Source: Pseudomonas sp. JM0905a (lineage in GTDB: Bacteria > Pseudomonadota > Gammaproteobacteria > Pseudomonadales > Pseudomonadaceae). From it: a stretch of DNA of 64,000 bases. A program made the translations under genes and the position numbers. This document shows positions 58,493 to 64,000 of the stretch, piece after piece. Numbering within the stretch: the first letter of the stretch is position 1; every line of letters starts with the position of its first letter. The notes under the pieces were generated by a model. That model did not search any database, had not been told where the DNA came from, and saw only the letters and a program-made list of their open reading frames with translations. The stretch is from NCBI RefSeq assembly GCF_014700075.1, contig NZ_JACXBU010000003.1, positions 62,001 to 126,000 on the forward strand, in the 5' to 3' direction.

Positions 58493-58534
58493 GGGTAACA
58501 CTCCATGCCCCCTTCCCCAGCCAGAGTGTTACCC
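58493..58534. promoter_or_regulatory. CbrB-like upstream activating half-sites
   Basis: An inverted pair GGGTAACACTC (58493-58503) and GAGTGTTACCC (58524-58534) contains the GTAACA and TGTTAC half-sites recalled for CbrB, about 120-170 bp upstream of the sigma-54 promoter. The spacing differs from the usual layout, and the hairpin could instead serve as an end signal for the Nmad3-like gene. Confidence 0.55.
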
Positions 58535-58593
58535 CTTGTTGCCGGCACCTAACTCATTGCCGTAGAACGAATTTTCTCGCGCGACCAGCTGTG

Positions 58594-59448
58594 TCATGCC
58601 GCCCCGAGCAACGCCTTGATCCAATCCAGTGGCGCTTGCTCCCCAAGCGTGTCGAAGACGAACTCCTGGCCCCGATATGCACTGTTCAGCGTGCAACGAT
58701 CACCAGCTGTGGTCCATCGATTTGGATTCCGGTGAAAGCTCAAGCCTGATCGCTCCGCACAGGGAGCAAACCAGGCCGGCACCTGCCAGAGCGTCTGTAG
58801 CGTCGAATCAGGTGCAGTCAGCACCAGGCGCTCATCCAGGGTCCGAAAGCTGCCGGCTCCCGGAACGTCCTCCGACAGACCGTCGAGACAAAGCCTTTCC
58901 GTAGCCACATATAGGGTATTGCTGGCGTCCTGGCCGTAGGCAAAGTGAGGGTGGTAGCGCGCCCAGGGCATCGCGTCGGTGGGTACATCGTCGACCCTTA
59001 GAATCTCGCCAACCTGCAACCATCCCCAGATCACCTGGCGAGCGGGCTGGCCAGGGATAAATCGCCAATCGCCATGCCCCATTTCCTCGACTGGACGAAA
59101 GGAGCCGAAGAAGAGGAACAGGTCACCAATGGCAATGCCCTCATTGCGCAAATGCCCTTGGGCGCTGCCGTTTTGGCCCAGCATTGGCCTCCAGCCGGGT
59201 AGGCGGGGCAGGGCATCGGGTCGCAGATCCGGGTCCAGATGTGCACGCCGATGATGCCAGCCCGCCTCGCGACTCAGTCCGCTCACCACGTCACCCAGGT
59301 TGATGCCGCCAAAGGCGATATCACCAAAGCAGATGGCGGACTCCGGGTCTGGAATGGGTAATGAACAGAGTCGCCCATCCGGAAGGATCGGGCTCGGACA
59401 ACCGCCAGCGGATGAATCGAAACCTTTACGGCTCAGGATGATGCGCAT
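58594..59448 (-). CDS. Nmad3-like putative nucleotide modification protein
   Basis: 284-aa protein starting MRIILSRKGFDSSAGGCPSP, a match to what I recall of Nmad3 (nucleotide modification associated domain 3) proteins. Other conserved-looking stretches: DPDLRPDALPRLPGWRPMLGQNGSAQGHL, DLFLFFGSF and PWARYHPHFA. No catalytic residues are assigned for the family, which is named from its link with phage DNA hypermodification. A GGAGG site precedes the ATG. It lies between gyrB and the CrcZ-like RNA. Confidence 0.75.
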   Translation of the reverse strand: MRIILSRKGFDSSAGGCPSPILPDGRLCSLPIPDPESAICFGDIAFGGINLGDVVSGLSREAGWHHRRAHLDPDLRPDALPRLPGWRPMLGQNGSAQGHLRNEGIAIGDLFLFFGSFRPVEEMGHGDWRFIPGQPARQVIWGWLQVGEILRVDDVPTDAMPWARYHPHFAYGQDASNTLYVATERLCLDGLSEDVPGAGSFRTLDERLVLTAPDSTLQTLWQVPAWFAPCAERSGLSFHRNPNRWTTAGDRCTLNSAYRGQEFVFDTLGEQAPLDWIKALLGAA

Positions 59449-59556
59449 CGCTGGTTTTCCTCCACGTGTCCTGCACTATTCTGGCAGCGCGCCATGGCAC
59501 AGACCACGTGTCCCTTTCTTAGGGAACGGGCACAAATTATCTCCTTCCAAGAACAA

Positions 59557-59584
59557 AAACCCCCGACACTGGCCGGGGGTTTTC
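59557..59584 (-). terminator. Terminator of dnaN-recF-gyrB
   Basis: AAAACCCCCG...CGGGGGTTTT with an 8-nt loop, 14 nt beyond the gyrB stop. On the minus strand the stem runs into TTTTTG. Confidence 0.9.
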
Positions 59585-59597
59585 TTCTTCTGGTGTG

Positions 59598-63121
<3,524 letters not shown>

Positions 63122-63128
63122 TGAGTCG

Positions 63129-64000
63129 TTACAGGCGCATCGGCATTACGACGTAGGAGGAATCATCGTTATCAGCTTCCTGCACCAGAGCGCTGCTGTT
63201 CGCGTCGGACAGGATCAAGCGAACCTGTTCGGTGGACATCACACCCAGCACATCCAGCAGGTAGCTCACGTTGAAACCGATCTCCAGGTTGCTGCCACCG
63301 TACTCAACGGCGACTTCTTCCTCGGCCTCTTCCTGCTCGGGGTTGTTGGCCTGGATCTTCAGCAGACCAGAAGCCAGGGTCAGACGGATACCACGATATT
63401 TCTCGTTGGAGAGAATCGCAGTGCGGCTGAACGCTTCACGCAGCGCCTGACGATCGCCCACCACGAGCTTGTCACCGCCGCGGGGCAGCACGCGCTCATA
63501 ATCAGGGAACTTGCCGTCTACCAGCTTGGAGGTAAAGGTGAATTCACCGGTAGTCGCACGGATGTGGTGCTGGCCAAGTACGATGCGAACCTCGCCATCC
63601 TGTTCGGTCAGGAGACGCGCCAGTTCGAGGATACCTTTACGCGGCACGATCACCTGGTGACGATCCACACCTTCGATGCCGGCCTGCATGGCACACATCG
63701 CCAGGCGGTGACCATCGGTGGCAACGGCGCGCAGGATGCCGGCATTCACTTCCAGCAACATGCCGTTGAGGTAGTAACGAACGTCCTGCTGGGCCATGGC
63801 GAAGCTGGTGCGCTCGATCAAGCGACGCAGCTTGCTCTGTACCAGGCTGAAGTTCAGCGAACCCGGGCCTTCTTCCACGGTGGGGAAGTCATTCGCCGGC
63901 AGGGTGGACAGGGTGAAGCGGCTACGGCCTGCCTTGATCAGCAGCTTCTGCTCGTCGACGCGGATGTCGATCAGCGCATCGCCCGGCAGGCTCTTGCAGA
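63129..64000 (-). CDS. dnaN: DNA polymerase III beta clamp (5' truncated by window edge)
   Basis: About 290 C-terminal codons of the sliding clamp; the N-terminal quarter is beyond the window end. The frame is open to the last base ([22 protein letters not shown]...). Family stretches: [24 protein letters not shown] and the C-terminal SYVVMPMRL. It starts the leftward dnaN-recF-gyrB run. Confidence 0.97.
   Translation of the reverse strand, partial: CKSLPGDALIDIRVDEQKLLIKAGRSRFTLSTLPANDFPTVEEGPGSLNFSLVQSKLRRLIERTSFAMAQQDVRYYLNGMLLEVNAGILRAVATDGHRLAMCAMQAGIEGVDRHQVIVPRKGILELARLLTEQDGEVRIVLGQHHIRATTGEFTFTSKLVDGKFPDYERVLPRGGDKLVVGDRQALREAFSRTAILSNEKYRGIRLTLASGLLKIQANNPEQEEAEEEVAVEYGGSNLEIGFNVSYLLDVLGVMSTEQVRLILSDANSSALVQEADNDDSSYVVMPMRL

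Noticed and set aside
58336-58548. 70-codon minus-strand frame over the sigma-54 promoter
   Set aside because: Poor composition, and it covers the promoter and activator sites of the RNA; no homology recognised.
57534-58593. AT-rich stretch as a possible replication origin
   Set aside because: Only one consensus DnaA box lies at its edge, and dnaA-oriC is expected beyond the right end of the window, past dnaN. The AT-rich part is better explained by the RNA gene.

Overview
The window is high-GC chromosomal DNA from a Pseudomonas of the P. aeruginosa lineage, but not P. aeruginosa itself. The protein set and gene order match what I recall of the replication-origin region of PAO1: dnaN-recF-gyrB, plsC, gmhB, glySQ, tag, htrB, PilZ, TPR, trkA, rsmB, fmt, def, LysM, dprA, tsaC, qor, hemF, aroE, the choline-sulfate genes and trpABI. 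Several PAO1-like blocks are rearranged, so the overall order is a mosaic. The origin lies just beyond the right end, because dnaN is cut there and reads away from that edge. No transposase, integrase, CRISPR array, rRNA or tRNA was seen.

Layout. 1-7.3 kb: zinc uptake (zur-znuCB), a GMC oxidoreductase, a lipoprotein and a methionine ABC transporter (metNIQ). 7.3-15.8 kb: a complete aa3-type cytochrome c oxidase locus with assembly factors (sco, cyoE, ctaA, a CxxxC thioredoxin-like protein, surf1, coxC, ctaG, coxA, coxB). 16-27.8 kb: carbonic anhydrase, a LexA-box radical SAM protein, prlC, gamma-carbonic anhydrase, HAD phosphatase, small lipoproteins, two DUF1161 proteins and dodecin. 27.8-31.4 kb: trpI/trpBA and a DOPA-dioxygenase-like protein. 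31.5-39.7 kb: a PlcB phospholipase operon, then choline-sulfate use (LysR, betC, choX) and a SulP permease. 39.7-57.5 kb: housekeeping genes. 57.5-64 kb: a small conserved protein, an AT-rich stretch, an Nmad3-like gene, gyrB, recF and dnaN.

The most interesting element is in the AT-rich stretch at 58.0-58.55 kb. On the minus strand there is a strong sigma-54 promoter (TGGCACG-N4-GTGC), upstream TGTTAC/GTAACA half-sites like those of CbrB, and a roughly 345-nt transcript that starts GCACAACAACAA, carries five A-rich ACAACAA-type motifs and ends in a UUCG-loop hairpin. This is the architecture of the CrcZ/CrcY/CrcX RNAs that sequester Hfq/Crc in catabolite repression. It lies beside gyrB rather than in the cbrB-pcnB position known for CrcZ.

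Other points of note are a REP palindrome translated as the C-terminus of CtaA, a 143-bp near-palindrome between trkA and a TPR gene, a hyphenated palindrome upstream of metN, a repeated TGAC array upstream of an SDR gene absent from the syntenic PAO1 interval, and a translationally coupled plcB-parvulin-Pro/Ala-rich operon. All comparisons with PAO1 are from memory and are inference.
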